In this document: positions 1 through 8,077 of the stretch, in pieces
Position numbering within the stretch: the first letter of the stretch is position 1
Layout: each line of letters starts with the position of its first letter
Assembly: GCA_038239485.1 (NCBI GenBank)
Contig: JBBSET010000032.1
Span: 1-44,684, forward strand
Direction of reading: 5' to 3'
Source of the DNA: DASQEH01 sp038239485
Lineage (GTDB): Bacteria > Actinomycetota > Actinomycetes > Propionibacteriales > Nocardioidaceae
Length of the DNA stretch: 44,684 nt
The notes under the pieces: generated by a model
Seen by the model: the letters and a program-made list of their open reading frames with translations, nothing else
Database searches by the model: none
What the model was told of the DNA's origin: nothing
Position numbers and translations under genes: made by a program

Positions 1-3000
1 GAGATGAAGGGCGAAGAGATGCTGGTGCCGCCGACCTCCACGAAGCCCTGATAGCGCCGTGGCAGGAAGGTGTCGTAGACCGCCACGGAGTCGGCCACCG
101 CGGACACGTCCGCGGTTGTTCGCATGCCGCAGGCCTTATCGCTCTGGTAGGCCGGTTTGGCGAAATAGGCCGAGCAGCCGGAGCTGGCATAGCCCCACGC
201 CCGCTCCTTCCAGCCGCGGGCGTTCAGGGCATGACGCAGCACCGTACCGCCGACACTCACCACGGCGGGCGACGACGCCGGGAACTGCGCCTGCTGGTAG
301 CCATAGTCGCCGGTGGCGGCGACGGCGGTGACCCCGGCGACGTTGTAGTGCCGGTTCATCCGGTGGATGTTCGGCGGCTCGGCTCCACCGAAGGAGTGGT
401 TCGTGACGCGGGCCCCGGCCTTTACGGCGGCGTCGTTGGCCGTGTTCAGCGAGTGGTAGCTCGAGCTGTTCCCTTCGGCCAGAATGATGTGGCAGGTCGG
501 GCAGGCGGCCGAGATCATCTCCAGGTCGAGCGCGGCCTCCAAGGCCCAGCCCTGGTCCCGCGGCGGGAAGTTGCGTGTCTCACCCTTCTGGTTGATCTTC
601 GTGAAGCAGCCCGAGGCGACCGTGCAGCGAGGCAGCCCGAACGCGCGCCGGTAGGCGTTCATGTCGGCCGCCGCCGACGGGTAGTCGTACGCGACGACGA
701 CCGCCACCGTCTGGCCGGAGGTGGGCACCGTGTTCAGACCGTAGGCGTCGCGCAGGTCGATGGCGTTGTATCCCCGCGGGTCCCCCGACTTCGCCATGGC
801 CTGGCTGCCCCGGCGCTCGATCAGCGCGAAGCAGCGGGCGTGATGGGCCCTCGCCGGCCCGCACGCCCGGGTTGCGCCGTGGGCCTGGCCGAGCCACCGG
901 TGCGGCCGCCTGGCGACGGTGAGCCCCGCGTCGGTGGCCGACGCGGACGACGATGCGACACGTCCCGAGCTGGTTCTGGAGCGGTACGCACGAAGCGCGG
1001 TCTCGGTGACGGTGCGACCCTTCGCGTCCTTTGCCGTCACCCGCAGGCTGACATACGGCCGGCCGGCCCTATACGGGTCGGGGTAGCTGACGCGGAAGGA
1101 GTTGGTGTCCAGCCTGGTGAGCTTGGCCGGCCGCCAGCCGCCATGGTCGAAGACCGAGTACTCGAAGGTCGCCGACGTGATCCGGGCGGCCTTCGGCCCC
1201 AGGTTGTCGAAGTCGAGCCGGTAGTGCTGCCGGCCACTCGGCCCGAAGCCGTGGACGTTGTTGGTCGGCACATAGCTGGGCATGAGCAGTGGGACGACCG
1301 CCTTCCCGGCGCGGGAGTCGAACCCCCAGGTGTCGGTCACGTCTGTCGACAGCCGCCAGGTGCCCAGGTTCGGGTGACTGCTCGCCTTCAGGACGTAGTG
1401 CCGTCTGCTGGCCGGCAGGTCAAGACGCGGGTAGATGCCGCCCGAGCCCCGCCCATAAGTGCGGCGGCCGCTGTGCAGCGACCAGGAGGCCACCGTGCCG
1501 GGGGCCTCGAAGCCCTGCAGCGAGGTCCCCGCCGAGCTGAAGAGCGGCAGGTTACCGCGCAGCAGCCCGTTGGCACGGCAGAGCAGGCAAAGCCGGCCGG
1601 TCGCGTTGGCGTTGATGCCCCGCTCGAGGCCGGGCCCCACCGGACCCCGGAGGAAGTTGAGGGGACGGCTGGTACCTGGTGTGTAGGACGTGAAGGGGAC
1701 GCCCATCTCTGCGAACTCGGGCGGTGAGAAGCGGGTGAATGCATCCGCGATCTGCAGCCAGGTCTTGTCCGATCCGGCCTGCAGCCACAGCGTGCGGCTG
1801 CTGCCGAGCGTGATCGGGACGCCCAAGATGAACGCGAACAGGTCGTACTTGGTGAAGGGGTACACGAACAGGTACGACGGACGGCTCGGGCCGTTGGCGA
1901 AGTAGCGGTGCGGCACGATGGCGAAGTCGGACCTGCCGTGCCGGATGGCGATCGATGACGGGACCCCGTGGAAGATGTCCTTCGTGTAGACGAGGCGGCC
2001 GGTCAGGTCCTGGGTGTGCAGCGCCTTCTTGGTGGTCAAGGTGCCGGAGATCTCGGTCACGAAGCGGCCGTGTGCCAGGTGCGCCGGCACCGGCGACAGC
2101 CGGATGTGCCGCAGGCCGCTGACGTCGAGGGACGTCCCGCCGTGGGTGGCGGAGTCGCGCGAGACCGTCGTGTCGAGGGACTCGATGACATTGCCCTTGA
2201 CCTGGATCGTCGGCGAGACGGTGGCGTCTCGCTCGTCCAGGGTTGCGGTGGTGTCGCCGTTGACCATGAAGTCGGGTTTCGCGACGATCGAGCTGAAGTT
2301 GCTGTCGAGCACGGAGTACGGACCGGCCGGCACCTCCAGTCGGACCGAGCCCCCGATAACGAAGGCTGCGGTGTTGAGAAGCCGCCCGTCCTGGACGTTG
2401 GTGACGATGGCGAACCCGAACGGTGCCGGCATGCCGTTGCGGCCGAGCAGGTTCAGCGTCAGCGTGTGCAAGACGTATTGCTTCCTGGGGCTGACGGCCG
2501 GCGCGGGGAGCGACACCTCGGCGACACCGCGCCAGGAGCGGGTCAGGGGGGGCGAGCCCGCGACAGCGCCGCCCGTCGTGGCGTCAGCGGTGTAGGACCC
2601 GCGCGCGACAAGGGTCCCCGAAGGCGTTCTCGACGCGGTGGTCGCATCGACGTGGATGCCGGGGAGGCTGTGCACGGTGGCGTTCTTCGCGAACCTCACC
2701 ACCAAGGGGACACTGCCGCGCGCCCTCTGGAGCGCGGCGATCCGAGTGATGTCGAAGAGCGAGGGGTCGAGCTGGCTGTACTGGCGGACCGGCAGCTTCG
2801 GGACGACGTACGTGTCGCTGCCCGTGGTCGCCGTCTGGACCGGCTTGCCGAGCGACGGTGATCCCGGCAACAGGCTGGCCGTCGTGCGACCGTCGGACCA
2901 CGTCGACACCTCCATGGCGTCACCGGTGACGAGGCGGACGGCATGGTGATCGACGACGTGCGCCGATGCCTGTGTCGGATGCGACCGGGTAGGAGTGGCA

Positions 3001-3188
3001 GCGGCCGCCAGCGTAGCGGCCGACGGTGCCGCGAGTGCGGGCCCAGCCGGTGCGGCCGCCGAGCCCGTAGCGAAGGCTGGGCCGGCGGTCAGCATCGACG
3101 CGACGAGTGAGCCGATCGCGACGGCCGCCGGGGCGAGCCGGGTGGCGCCCGGCCACCGTGCTCCATGGTTGTGAACGTACGTACGCAT
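1..3188 (-). CDS. Secreted S53 (sedolisin) family serine peptidase, 3' end off window
   Basis: The start is ATG at 3188 with a G-rich ribosome site (GGGGGGA) just upstream. The frame stays open to the left edge, so at least 1062 codons are present and the C-terminus is missing. An Ala-rich hydrophobic stretch at about residues 15-45 is a likely signal peptide. The last 250 residues form the catalytic domain: WALEAALDLEM carries the Glu884/Asp888 pair with the E-x3-D spacing of sedolisins, TGDYG fits the oxyanion-hole Asp, and GGTSISSP holds Ser1056. Sedolisins are secreted endopeptidases using a Ser-Glu-Asp triad. The region of about 750 residues before the catalytic domain is much longer than a usual S53 propeptide and I do not recognise its folds. 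Family call firm, substrate unknown. Confidence 0.85.
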   Translation of the reverse strand, partial: MRTYVHNHGARWPGATRLAPAAVAIGSLVASMLTAGPAFATGSAAAPAGPALAAPSAATLAAAATPTRSHPTQASAHVVDHHAVRLVTGDAMEVSTWSDGRTTASLLPGSPSLGKPVQTATTGSDTYVVPKLPVRQYSQLDPSLFDITRIAALQRARGSVPLVVRFAKNATVHSLPGIHVDATTASRTPSGTLVARGSYTADATTGGAVAGSPPLTRSWRGVAEVSLPAPAVSPRKQYVLHTLTLNLLGRNGMPAPFGFAIVTNVQDGRLLNTAAFVIGGSVRLEVPAGPYSVLDSNFSSIVAKPDFMVNGDTTATLDERDATVSPTIQVKGNVIESLDTTVSRDSATHGGTSLDVSGLRHIRLSPVPAHLAHGRFVTEISGTLTTKKALHTQDLTGRLVYTKDIFHGVPSSIAIRHGRSDFAIVPHRYFANGPSRPSYLFVYPFTKYDLFAFILGVPITLGSSRTLWLQAGSDKTWLQIADAFTRFSPPEFAEMGVPFTSYTPGTSRPLNFLRGPVGPGLERGINANATGRLCLLCRANGLLRGNLPLFSSAGTSLQGFEAPGTVASWSLHSGRRTYGRGSGGIYPRLDLPASRRHYVLKASSHPNLGTWRLSTDVTDTWGFDSRAGKAVVPLLMPSYVPTNNVHGFGPSGRQHYRLDFDNLGPKAARITSATFEYSVFDHGGWRPAKLTRLDTNSFRVSYPDPYRAGRPYVSLRVTAKDAKGRTVTETALRAYRSRTSSGRVASSSASATDAGLTVARRPHRWLGQAHGATRACGPARAHHARCFALIERRGSQAMAKSGDPRGYNAIDLRDAYGLNTVPTSGQTVAVVVAYDYPSAAADMNAYRRAFGLPRCTVASGCFTKINQKGETRNFPPRDQGWALEAALDLEMISAACPTCHIILAEGNSSSYHSLNTANDAAVKAGARVTNHSFGGAEPPNIHRMNRHYNVAGVTAVAATGDYGYQQAQFPASSPAVVSVGGTVLRHALNARGWKERAWGYASSGCSAYFAKPAYQSDKACGMRTTADVSAVADSVAVYDTFLPRRYQGFVEVGGTSISSPFI

Positions 3189-3332
3189 GCGAAAGTCCCC
3201 CCTGTAAGAAAGCAGGCCCCCTGACCTGCCTCCGCCATTGTGGCTGACTTCCACAGAATGTCTAGGGGCGGGTTCATATCGCGTGCCGAGTGAACCGTTG
3301 ACGTGCGGCGTCGGGGCCATCACGGTTATGGC

Positions 3333-3878
3333 ATGCAGCATTGGCTGGAGGTCGTCGACCCCGTCACCGCCGTGCTCGGTGGTGGTATCGATTCGCTCGG
3401 CGCACCGCTCTGGATCCCGTGGCCGTTGCCTGCCGGCTGGAGCTTCGGGGGCTTGGCCCACGGCGGGATCGACGGGAGCAGCGCAGCGGAGGCGACCGTC
3501 TCCTGCTGGTCGGGCGAGGATCCCTTCGGCGACCCCGTCGAGGCGGTACTCGTCTCCGAGGAGGCGGGCGCGGGCGTCGGCAGCCACTTCGCCGGGTTGG
3601 CCATCTCCTATCCGACCTCCGGGGTGGGGTTCGGCGCCCCGGACGCCCAGTTCGTCGTCGACGGCCGCGTCGTCTCCGTATGGGCGGTGGAGGCGGTCGA
3701 GGACCGGGCTGTCTACGCCGGGGAGGCCGCTGGGCGATGGCTCTGGGTCGTTCTGCACCCCGCGGAGGCGAGCGCTATCGTCGTCCAGCGCCCGAGCCTG
3801 GTGGAGGCGCGGGCGCTCGGCGCCGAGCTCGCCCTGCTGCCGCTCGGGGAGCTGTCGCCGAGGCTGCTCCTCACGTGA
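3333..3878 (+). CDS. DUF6758 family protein (no N-terminal zinc ribbon)
   Basis: The 181-residue protein contains the family hallmarks WIPWPLPAGW near residue 28, an EDRAVYAGEAAG stretch around residue 130, and the ending LSPRLLL. I recognise it as the actinobacterial DUF6758 family, whose function is unknown. Homologues I remember begin with a CxxC zinc ribbon and about 40 more residues. Here no CxxC is encoded upstream in any forward frame, and an in-frame stop lies at about 3291, so this copy is short at the N-terminus. A GTG at 3303 is an alternative start. The PHP phosphoesterase begins 25 bases downstream and the two are probably cotranscribed. Confidence 0.72.
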   Translation: MQHWLEVVDPVTAVLGGGIDSLGAPLWIPWPLPAGWSFGGLAHGGIDGSSAAEATVSCWSGEDPFGDPVEAVLVSEEAGAGVGSHFAGLAISYPTSGVGFGAPDAQFVVDGRVVSVWAVEAVEDRAVYAGEAAGRWLWVVLHPAEASAIVVQRPSLVEARALGAELALLPLGELSPRLLLT

Positions 3879-3903
3879 ACGGCTCCGCAATAGGCTGACC
3901 GGC

Positions 3904-4782
3904 GTGCGTATCGACCTGCATACCCACTCCACGGCCTCGGACGGGACTCATCGCCCCGCCGATCTGGTCCGGCTCTCCGCGGAGGCCGGGCTCGACGTCG
4001 TGGCACTGACGGACCACGACTCGATGGCCGGCTGGACGGAGGCGTCGGCGGCTGCCGCCGACTTCGAGATCTCCGTCGTCCCGGGTATCGAGATCTCCAC
4101 CACCACCTCCGGCGCCGCCGTCCACCTGCTCGGATATCTGCTCGACCCGTCGTACCCGCCGCTCGCTACCGAGCTGGCCCTGATCCTGCAGGGGCGCGAG
4201 GGCCGGCTGGCCGTGATCGTCGAGCGGCTGAACCTGGCCGGCATCGACATCACCGAGGCGGAGGTACGCCGCCAGGTCGGGGCGGCGCCGGCCATCGGGC
4301 GACCGCATGTCGCGGACGTGCTCGTGGCCAAGGGCGTCGTGGCCGACCGCAACGAGGCGTTCGCTACCTGGCTCAGCTGGGGCAGACCGGGTCACGTGCA
4401 GCGCTACGCGACCCAGACGGAGACGATGATCCGGCAGGTGACCGAGTCCGGTGGGGTGGCGGTGATAGCCCATCCGTTCGGACGTGGCACGCGCCAGGTC
4501 GTCGACATGGAGGGGCTCGCCCGGTTCAGAGCAGCCGGACTCGTCGGTATCGAGGTCGACCACCAGGACCACAGCGCCGCTGACCGCCGTACTCTGACAG
4601 AGATGGCCCAAGAGCTCGGCCTCGTCATGACGGGGTCCAGCGACTTCCACGGTGCGGGGAAGGTGGACCACGAGCTCGGGTGCAATTTGACAGCGCAGCA
4701 CGAGTACGAGCGGCTCCTCGACGCGGCCGCCCTCCACGCGGCCGCAGCCGGGCGGGAGGTCACAAGCGTCGCCCGGCCGTGA
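3904..4782 (+). CDS. PHP-domain phosphoesterase (nucleoside bisphosphate phosphatase-like)
   Basis: This 292-residue protein starts with GTG at 3904 so that the first metal motif (RIDLHTHSTASDG) sits at the extreme N-terminus, as in the family. Further PHP metal ligands are TDHD (about residue 37), PGIEIS (about 61), IAHPFG (about 190) and SSDFHG (about 243). All HxH, DHD, E, H and DxH motifs are present, so it should be an active, trinuclear-metal phosphoesterase. Closest functional analogues are YciV/RNase AM-type enzymes, which hydrolyse 3',5'-nucleoside bisphosphates or trim short RNA 5' ends. The exact substrate is inferred only from the family. It follows the DUF6758 gene closely. Confidence 0.85.
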   Translation: MRIDLHTHSTASDGTHRPADLVRLSAEAGLDVVALTDHDSMAGWTEASAAAADFEISVVPGIEISTTTSGAAVHLLGYLLDPSYPPLATELALILQGREGRLAVIVERLNLAGIDITEAEVRRQVGAAPAIGRPHVADVLVAKGVVADRNEAFATWLSWGRPGHVQRYATQTETMIRQVTESGGVAVIAHPFGRGTRQVVDMEGLARFRAAGLVGIEVDHQDHSAADRRTLTEMAQELGLVMTGSSDFHGAGKVDHELGCNLTAQHEYERLLDAAALHAAAAGREVTSVARP

Positions 4783-4824
4783 CGAGGTAAGGCCCGACCT
4801 ATCGGAACCGGGCCGCCAGCCGGC

Positions 4825-5679
4825 TCAGCCCATCCAGATCCTGACCAGGGCGTCTCGCGTCTCCTCGGGCTGCTCCACCGCTGGGGAGTGGGCCGCGTCG
4901 GCGATGACGACGCATCGGGTTCCGACCGCGGCCGCGAGCTCCTCCTGCACGTCGTGCGTCCAGGCGTCGTCGCGTTCACCCCTCAACACGGAGACCGGCA
5001 GGGCGAGACCCGCGAGAGCAGTGGAGAGGTTTGGGGTGTCGACCAGCAGGCGCGCCATCGATGCCAGGGCAGCGGGGGAGTGGGCCAGGAACCGTCGATG
5101 GAGGAAGTCCTCGACCTCCGGAGGGTCGGGCTCGACGCCGTTGGCCCGGTCACGCTCCAAGCCGAACCGCCAGATCGCCTCGAGGCCGACGTCGGCAACG
5201 GTGTCGGCGACCTCGAGCAGGTCCTGCCTCTGGCTGCCACCGAAGCCGCCGGGACCCGAGCACATCAAGGTCAGGCTCGCCCAGGTGTCGGGGTGTTCGA
5301 TCGCTGCCGTCGCGGCGACCAGCCCGCCGAAGGAGTGGCCGACAAGGTGGACCTGCTCTGCGGTGCCGTAGACGGCACCTCGCAGCGCCACCGCATCGGC
5401 CGCCAGGCCGCTGAGCGAGAAGTCGTCGTCGGGCTGGGCACCCGTCTCGAACTGACCCCGTTGGTCGAAGGCGGCGGCGTTCCAGCCTGCCGCGGCGAGC
5501 AAGGGGAGGATGGCGCCGAAGTCCTCCTTCGAGCCGGTGAAGCCGGGGACGAAGAGAACGTCTCCGCGGGGCAGCGACGTGGCATGCGGCTGGCAGATCA
5601 GAGTGGCGAATGTGCCTCGCACGGTCCGCACCTGACCGGGACGCACCGAGGCGTCTGTCGTGAGCTCTCGCTGTCTCAT
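4825..5679 (-). CDS. Alpha/beta-fold hydrolase
   Basis: This is a 284-residue alpha/beta hydrolase with nucleophile elbow GHSFGG (Ser116), an oxyanion region at VPGFTGS (about residues 44-50), and a C-terminal catalytic His in DAAHSP. A candidate acid is in RGERDD. The ATG start at 5679 is preceded by a strong AGGAGG site and overlaps the TGA of the upstream SDR gene (ATGA), which indicates translational coupling. The cap region is modest and no signal peptide is visible, so it is probably cytosolic. In the homologous mycobacterial neighbourhood a lipase/esterase-type hydrolase also occurs, but I cannot assign a substrate. Confidence 0.85.
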   Translation of the reverse strand: MRQRELTTDASVRPGQVRTVRGTFATLICQPHATSLPRGDVLFVPGFTGSKEDFGAILPLLAAAGWNAAAFDQRGQFETGAQPDDDFSLSGLAADAVALRGAVYGTAEQVHLVGHSFGGLVAATAAIEHPDTWASLTLMCSGPGGFGGSQRQDLLEVADTVADVGLEAIWRFGLERDRANGVEPDPPEVEDFLHRRFLAHSPAALASMARLLVDTPNLSTALAGLALPVSVLRGERDDAWTHDVQEELAAAVGTRCVVIADAAHSPAVEQPEETRDALVRIWMG

Positions 5680-6424
5680 CGGCCCCTCCTGGCGAGCTTC
5701 TCGGCCAGACCCAGGGGCGTCACCCGGGCCAGCATCGCCAGACCCTTGTAACGCTTGCTCGGAATCGAGACGGCCCTGCCCCGGCGCAGGTCGCTCAGCG
5801 CTTCGCGCACGACGGCGTCGGCGCCCAGCCACATGAAGCTCGGGATGCCGCTCAGGTCGGCGTTCATCCGTTGGTGGAACTCGGTGCGAACGAAACCCGG
5901 GCACAGCGCCATCACCCGGACTCCACGGTCGCGGTATCGCACTCCCGCCCACGAGCTGAAGCTGGTCACCCAGGCCTTGTGCGCTGCGTACGTCCCGCGC
6001 GGCAGGTAGCCGGCGACGCTCGAGACGTTGACGATATCGCGTGACCCCGCGCCAGCATCGGGCCCAACGCGGCGTGCGTGAGTCGCATGACGGCGCGCAC
6101 GTGGACGTCCAGGGAGGCCTGCTCCTGCTCGACGTCGTGATCCTCGAACACGTTCGCCATGCCGTACCCGGCGTTGTTGACCACGATGTCGAACGGCTCC
6201 GCCTGCAGCCGTGCCTCGACCCGTCGGGTCTCCTCGAGGTCGGACAGGTCGGCAGTGAGGACCTCACAGGAGACGCCATGGTCCGCGGCGAGCAGCTGGC
6301 CGAGAGCGGTGAGGCGGGACCCGTCTCGCGAGACCAGGACGAGGTCATGGCCCTCTGCGGCAAGCGCAGCGGCGAAGGAGTGGCCGACTCCGGAGGTCGG
6401 TCCGGTGACCAAGGCGACAGGCAC
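5676..6424 (-). pseudogene. SDR family oxidoreductase, interrupted by a frameshift
   Basis: The first frame starts with GTG at 6424 and gives VALVTGPTSGVG (the TGxxxGxG nucleotide-binding motif) and VVNNAGYG, running to about 6045 at GPMLARG. The remaining part lies in another frame: DIVNVSSVAGYLPRGTYAAHKAW, which carries the catalytic Ser and YxxxK motif, then ALCPGFVRTEF to the stop at 5676. One base is missing (or two gained) near 6040-6050, where the + strand reads gatatcgcgtgacccc. Together the pieces make a normal SDR of about 248 residues. Either the gene is broken or a base was miscalled. The 3' end overlaps the hydrolase start. Confidence 0.85.
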
Positions 6425-6489
6425 CGGCCAACTATCGCACCAGGGGCGCCCGGCCTTGAGCGGTGACTCTGATGAGACACTGGGCGACG

Positions 6490-7248
6490 ATGACTACTGT
6501 CCTGGCCGTAGCGAACCAGAAGGGCGGCGTCGCAAAGACGACGACGGTGGCGTCCCTCGGGACGGCGCTGGTCGACCTCGGCAAGCGGGTTCTGCTCGTC
6601 GACCTCGACCCGCAGTCCTGCCTGACCTTCTCCCTGGGTATCGACCCCGAGGATGTCGGCGCCTCCATCTATCAGGTTCTGCTCCGCCAGGCCGACGCGG
6701 CTGACGTGATCTACACGACCGAGGACGGCCCGGACCTGCTGCCGGCCACCATCGAGCTCGCCGGCGCCGAGGCAGCACTACTGACCAGGCCGGGCCGGGA
6801 CCACGCCCTGCGCGCAGCGCTCGAGGGTCTGCTGGACAACTATGACTGGATCCTGCTCGACTGCCCTCCGTCGCTCGGCGTGCTCACGGTGGCGGCGCTG
6901 TCGGCGGCAGACTCGGTGCTCATCCCCCTGCAGTGCGAGACGCTGTCGCATCGCGGGGTCGGCCAGCTGCTCGACACGGTGCATGACGTCCGCCGCTACA
7001 CCAACACCAGTCTGGAGGTGCTTGGCGTGCTGCCGACCCTGTTCGACGGTCGGACCAGGCACGCTCGGGCCGTGGTCGAAACGATTGCGACGACCTACGA
7101 CGTCAAGGTGATCGAGCCCCCGATCCCCAGGTCGATCAGGTTCGCCGAGGCCCCTGCCGCAGGCCGTTCGGTCATACGTACCTCGAAGTCGACACGCGGC
7201 GCGCAGGCCTACCGCCAGTTGGCCGAGAATCTGGTGTCGCGCACCTAG
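6490..7248 (+). CDS. ParA/Soj-like P-loop ATPase
   Basis: The 252-residue protein starts at ATG 6490, placing the deviant Walker A motif KGGVAKTTT at residues 10-18, the expected place for ParA/MinD ATPases. A Walker A' (LLVDLDPQ) follows at about residue 36 and a Walker B-like LLDCPPSLG at about 125. No parB or parS-like sequence is nearby, so this is an orphan ParA like mycobacterial Rv3213c, which lies in the same conserved neighbourhood. The family positions DNA or protein cargo on the nucleoid by ATP-dependent dimer cycling; the cargo here is unknown. An upstream in-frame TTG/GTG extension is possible but adds no motif. The transpeptidase gene follows after 9 bases. Confidence 0.87.
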   Translation: MTTVLAVANQKGGVAKTTTVASLGTALVDLGKRVLLVDLDPQSCLTFSLGIDPEDVGASIYQVLLRQADAADVIYTTEDGPDLLPATIELAGAEAALLTRPGRDHALRAALEGLLDNYDWILLDCPPSLGVLTVAALSAADSVLIPLQCETLSHRGVGQLLDTVHDVRRYTNTSLEVLGVLPTLFDGRTRHARAVVETIATTYDVKVIEPPIPRSIRFAEAPAAGRSVIRTSKSTRGAQAYRQLAENLVSRT

Positions 7249-7257
7249 GATGTCGAA

Positions 7258-8043
7258 ATGTCCTCGTCGCTGTCGTCCCCGGGCGGCGGGCCGTCGACCC
7301 CAAGGCTGCTGGCTGTGGGCGGTGCGGCAGTGATCACCGCGATCGCGCTGGCCGGATCGCTGGGTTTCGGGCCGGGGGCGGTCGCGAAGAGCCCGGCTGC
7401 CTCGCATTCCGCGTCGTCGCCTGCTGCGAGCGGCGCCGGTACCTCGTCCCACGCTGGGTCTGGCCAGTGGCTGACGGTCTCCAAGGGTCCCGCGAGCACC
7501 GGTCCCGCAAGCACCAGTGCTCCGAGCACGGACTCGCCAGGCACGAGCGCTCCGAGCACGGACTCGCCAGGCACGAGCCCGCCGAGCACGGACTCGCCAG
7601 GCACGTCAGCCGGCTCCAGCAGTGCGGCCATGCCTGTTCCGGCGAACTCCGGCAGCGGACGCCGGGCCGTCTTCGACATCAGCGCCCAGCGGGTGTGGCT
7701 CGTCGACGCCACCGGGACCGTGCAGCGGACCTACCTCGTCTCGGGCTCGCGCCAGCCGCACCTGCTCAAACCTGCGACGTACACCGTCACAGCGCGCGAG
7801 CGAAACGCCATCAGCTACGACTACAAGGACACCATGCACTATATGGTGCGGTTTGCCACCGGTAAGCACTCCCCGATCGGCTTCCACGACATCCCGGTGC
7901 GAGACAGCGACCACCGACTGGTGGAGAAGCACAGCCAGCTCGGCACGCCGTTGTCAGCGGGCTGCATCCGCCAGTGGGAGCCCGACGCGAAGGCTATGTG
8001 GCGGTTCGCGTCCATCGGTACGACTGTCGTCGTCGTTGCCTGA
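7258..8043 (+). CDS. L,D-transpeptidase (YkuD) with signal anchor and Ser/Pro/Thr linker
   Basis: Residues 20-40 form a hydrophobic signal or anchor segment. Residues about 45-125 are a low-complexity Ala/Ser/Pro/Thr linker that includes three tandem APSTDSPGTS units. The YkuD catalytic domain fills residues about 135-261, with the conserved GFHD His region and SAGCIRQ, where Cys236 is the nucleophile. Such enzymes make 3-3 cross-links in peptidoglycan or attach proteins to it, outside the membrane. The linker would carry the catalytic domain through the wall. It lies 9 bases after the ParA gene and is probably cotranscribed with it. Confidence 0.87.
   Translation: MSSSLSSPGGGPSTPRLLAVGGAAVITAIALAGSLGFGPGAVAKSPAASHSASSPAASGAGTSSHAGSGQWLTVSKGPASTGPASTSAPSTDSPGTSAPSTDSPGTSPPSTDSPGTSAGSSSAAMPVPANSGSGRRAVFDISAQRVWLVDATGTVQRTYLVSGSRQPHLLKPATYTVTARERNAISYDYKDTMHYMVRFATGKHSPIGFHDIPVRDSDHRLVEKHSQLGTPLSAGCIRQWEPDAKAMWRFASIGTTVVVVA
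7519..7608 (+). repeat. Three 30-bp tandem repeats inside the L,D-transpeptidase gene
   Basis: Three consecutive 30-bp units occupy 7519-7548, 7549-7578 and 7579-7608. Units one and two are identical; unit three differs at the first bases and at the last few. They keep the reading frame and encode the wall-spanning linker unit APSTDSPGTS. Near identity at DNA level, not only at protein level, implies recent duplication and likely length variation between strains. Confidence 0.9.
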
Positions 8044-8077
8044 CCCCCGCCCAGCGCACAGCCGGTCCGGCCGACGG

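Noticed and set aside
231..1727. Long open frame on the + strand opposite the S53 peptidase
   Set aside because: Arg/Gly/Val-rich product with no motif; it is the mirror of a high-GC gene whose own frame carries the full catalytic site.
3238..3903. N-terminal extension of the PHP protein upstream of 3904
   Set aside because: The frame is open but Arg/Ser/Pro-rich shadow of the DUF6758 gene; the first metal motif must be near the N-terminus.
7519..7608. Tandem repeats as a possible CRISPR array
   Set aside because: Units are adjacent with no spacers, in frame, and encode a Pro/Ser/Thr linker.
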